64,000 nucleotides of DNA from Pegoplata infirma. Taxonomy: Eukaryota > Arthropoda > Insecta > Diptera > Anthomyiidae. Position numbers and translations under genes: made by a program. Shown piece after piece: positions 62,199 to 64,000 of the stretch; within the stretch, counting starts at the first letter, position 1; each line of letters begins with the position of its first letter. The notes below the pieces were generated by a model. That model had not been told where the DNA came from. It was given only the letters and a program-made list of their open reading frames with translations, and did no database searches. Location of the stretch: assembly GCA_963921195.1 (NCBI GenBank), contig OY992537.1, positions 177,399,021 through 177,463,020 of the forward strand, given 5' to 3'.

Positions 62199-63814
62199 CT
62201 AAAAATATTTAAATAAAAATTAATTTAATATATGTGCTTAAAATCTTTACACTTATATGTACTAAAAACAAATATATACATAAATATTGACTCGGTAAAG
62301 TTCGGGTTTTTGCTCTACTGAAAACTTGTTCCAAAACACATGACTCAATTTTTAGGCGCAGCGATTGTGTGGGGACTAGGAGTTGAAATGGTGCAATTTC
62401 ATTGAAATTTTTATAAACCGATTTTAACTGTTTCTTAATGGTTTTGTCATTGGACCAAGAGAACTTTAAATTTCAAATGAATTATTGGCTAAATTGTTTT
62501 TAGTAAACATTTCTTTTAACAAAAAAAAAAAAGAAACTGTCGGAGGCCCTTGGTTCCGGAGTTATGGGTTGGATATGGAATTGGATGTATCTTGTGCAAT
62601 AATGATCAATATTCAAACCTTGGAAGCCAAAAACTTTTTGAGCAATGTCTATTTATTATTAGACTTGTTCCAAAACATTTAATAATTCCCACCTGAAATA
62701 ATTAAATCTGTCCATTTATCTCTGAATTTTTTAAGGTTTATCCCTGGCTCAAAATTCAATTTTGTTCGTATAAATCAGATATAAAATGTTTGGACTGTAG
62801 ACGGAGAATTGAAAAAAGGGGTGTGGCAGTTGCATTTTGTAAATTTTGATAACTCAACAATTACCCCAAAAAATTCAGCCTTACCATAGAAAAGTAAACT
62901 ATATTTAAAATCAGCTTTTAATTTTATTTCCATACAAATTGTTTTTGTTTTTAAAATCGACTTTTAAAAAATATATTGAAAATTTGAAATTAAAAATAAA
63001 ACTTGTTAGACTTTTTGTTTTCTTGTGGTACGGGCCATTGTGTTTATATTTAAGAAATTTAAAGGTTTTTAGCATGATGTTTACTAAACTTTTCGCGAAC
63101 CCTAATAAATGCTTCCGCGAACCCCTTAGTGGTCTAACAGTATCTGAAGCAGCGTTTTATTAATTATCTCCTTTTGGTATTTGAATGGGCTTTTTAATAA
63201 AACAGATGCATTAGATAAGACCTCCTCAATATGTTTTCAAAACCATCTTTTCAAAAATCGTTTAAGTCTTTTTAGATTGCTGCTACAATATCCTGGGGTC
63301 GTGACCCCCCGTTTGAGAAGCGTTAATCTAAAGCAGCCGTCTTTAAACCTCTTAAGTTGGGAGAAAAAAAATATATTCTTACCTCACGCTGTGTAATCAA
63401 TTCACCGGCATCAAATTGAGCCACCACCGACTTCAATACTTCAGGAGCAATTGAGGGCAATACTCTCTCATCGTAATCTTGACCCAAGATGGTATAAATC
63501 TTAGGCAATTGATCGGGAATGGGACGATATAAAATACGCAATGTAATATTGACATTTTGCAAATCCTTACTACCAGTAACAACGGGAACATTGCGTGGTT
63601 GTGAGCGAATATCATAGATAATGGGACGTTGTACCCAGGGAATGAAAAAATGTGTACCTTCACCGGTTACTTCATTCTTCACACCGGTAAAACGATCGAA
63701 AATAACAGCACGATGGCCACCTTCAACATTATATAATGCAGAATTGACAACACCACCAGCAATGGCAATTCCCAAGCCCATTTGGCCTATGCGGTTGAAA
63801 AAATTAGCAGCCAT
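61803..63814 (-). CDS. l(2)37Cc: Prohibitin 1, orthologue of Drosophila l(2)37Cc (two exons)
   Basis: Exons 63814-63383 (144 codons) and 62198-61803 (131 codons plus TAA) give 275 aa, essentially the family length. Prohibitin 1 pairs with Prohibitin 2 in large ring complexes of the mitochondrial inner membrane. These rings support cristae and restrain the m-AAA protease. Features: an N-terminal hydrophobic anchor ([16 protein letters not shown], about 13-28), an SPFH/PHB domain (about 26-190) with [24 protein letters not shown] and [10 protein letters not shown], and an alanine/glutamate-rich coiled coil ([18 protein letters not shown], about 178-210). It ends NLPSLAQ. Lethal alleles of the fly gene mapped to 37C beside Ddc. 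The 1.18-kb intron holds repeat fragments. Confidence 0.97.
62880..63040. repeat. Dispersed repeat in the Phb1 intron
   Basis: TTTTAATTTTATTTCCATAC, GTTTTTAAAATCGACTTT and CTTGTGGTACGGGCCATTG are inverted matches of the block at 44.57-44.87 kb. A degraded CACGACCCC-type stretch (63290-63350), possibly a hAT remnant, follows. Confidence 0.45.
63383..63814 (-). CDS. l(2)37Cc: Phb1 exon 1 (start codon)
   Basis: ATG at 63814-63812 begins [20 protein letters not shown]; the exon ends GELITQRE before donor GTAAGA. It contains the membrane anchor and most of the PHB domain. Confidence 0.96.
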
Positions 63815-63825
63815 TATTATGTAAA

Positions 63826-64000
63826 CTAAAATTGTAAGAAGAATAAGTAAATGTTAGCAAGAGGAGTTGGTCAGCAAAAATGAAAGGTCAGTTGCACTAA
63901 TAAAATATATTTCATCATTTTTTAGGTTAGATTCGTTAGACCGTGGAAATTGTTTACATTATGATGAAATTGCACTTATGTATTTAAAAATAATACAAAA
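63826..64000 (-). other. Phb1 5' leader, possible 5'-UTR intron
   Basis: Reading toward the ATG, TTCTTACAATTTTAG ends 11 bases before it, at about 63826, and looks like a splice acceptor with a pyrimidine-rich approach. The matching donor and promoter would lie upstream, partly outside the window. Not proven. Confidence 0.3.

Overview
The window is AT-rich nuclear DNA of a higher fly (Diptera: Brachycera). Spliced genes with short GT-AG introns, Drosophila-like protein sequences, and insect-type LINE, Copia, Helitron and hAT elements all point that way. Long introns and a heavy transposon load suggest a calyptrate fly such as a blowfly or muscid. That placement is inference.

Three host genes are visible. 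(1) Ddc (aromatic L-amino-acid decarboxylase) lies on the minus strand. It has five coding exons between 15568 and 1520, giving 508 aa, plus a likely untranslated first exon with a TATA box near 22.7-22.95 kb. The gene therefore spans about 21.7 kb, most of it transposon-filled intron. (2) A NUDT19-like Nudix hydrolase lies on the plus strand (57190-59853, four exons, 355 aa). (3) Prohibitin 1, the orthologue of Drosophila l(2)37Cc, lies on the minus strand (63814-61803, two exons, 275 aa) and converges on the Nudix gene. From memory, Ddc and l(2)37Cc are neighbours in Drosophila region 37C, so this looks like conserved microsynteny stretched by transposons. The genes do not form one pathway. 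Ddc makes dopamine and serotonin, Prohibitin 1 is a mitochondrial inner-membrane scaffold, and the Nudix enzyme probably cleaves CoA-type substrates.

The rest is a layered deposit of mobile elements. Region by region: 0-3 kb, fold-back and degenerate tandem repeats and the Ddc 3' exons; 3-12 kb, Ddc intron with a 2.55-kb hAT-like element carrying nested elements, a poly-A LINE tail and a Helitron copy; 12-23 kb, Ddc 5' exons among large TIR elements; 23-29 kb, LINE relic and TA-inserting MITEs; 29.9-31.8 kb, a 5'-truncated LINE with an open RT-RNase H frame and a (CCTAA)n tail; 32-41 kb, fold-backs, LINE relics and dispersed repeats; 41-49.6 kb, nested TIR elements, a 1.0-kb Helitron and a 630-bp tandem duplication; 50.3-54.6 kb, an intact Copia element with identical LTRs; 55-57 kb, more TIR elements; 57-64 kb, the two gene-dense kilobases plus MITEs.

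The strongest new material is mechanistic. A tandem duplication at 44981-45600 preserves empty sites for two insertions in its second copy. One shows a TA duplication for a CACTCAAAA-ended element. The other shows a Helitron inserted between A and T without duplication. Around this, at least ten non-autonomous elements share the CACYCAAAA terminus and TA flanks but have unrelated interiors.
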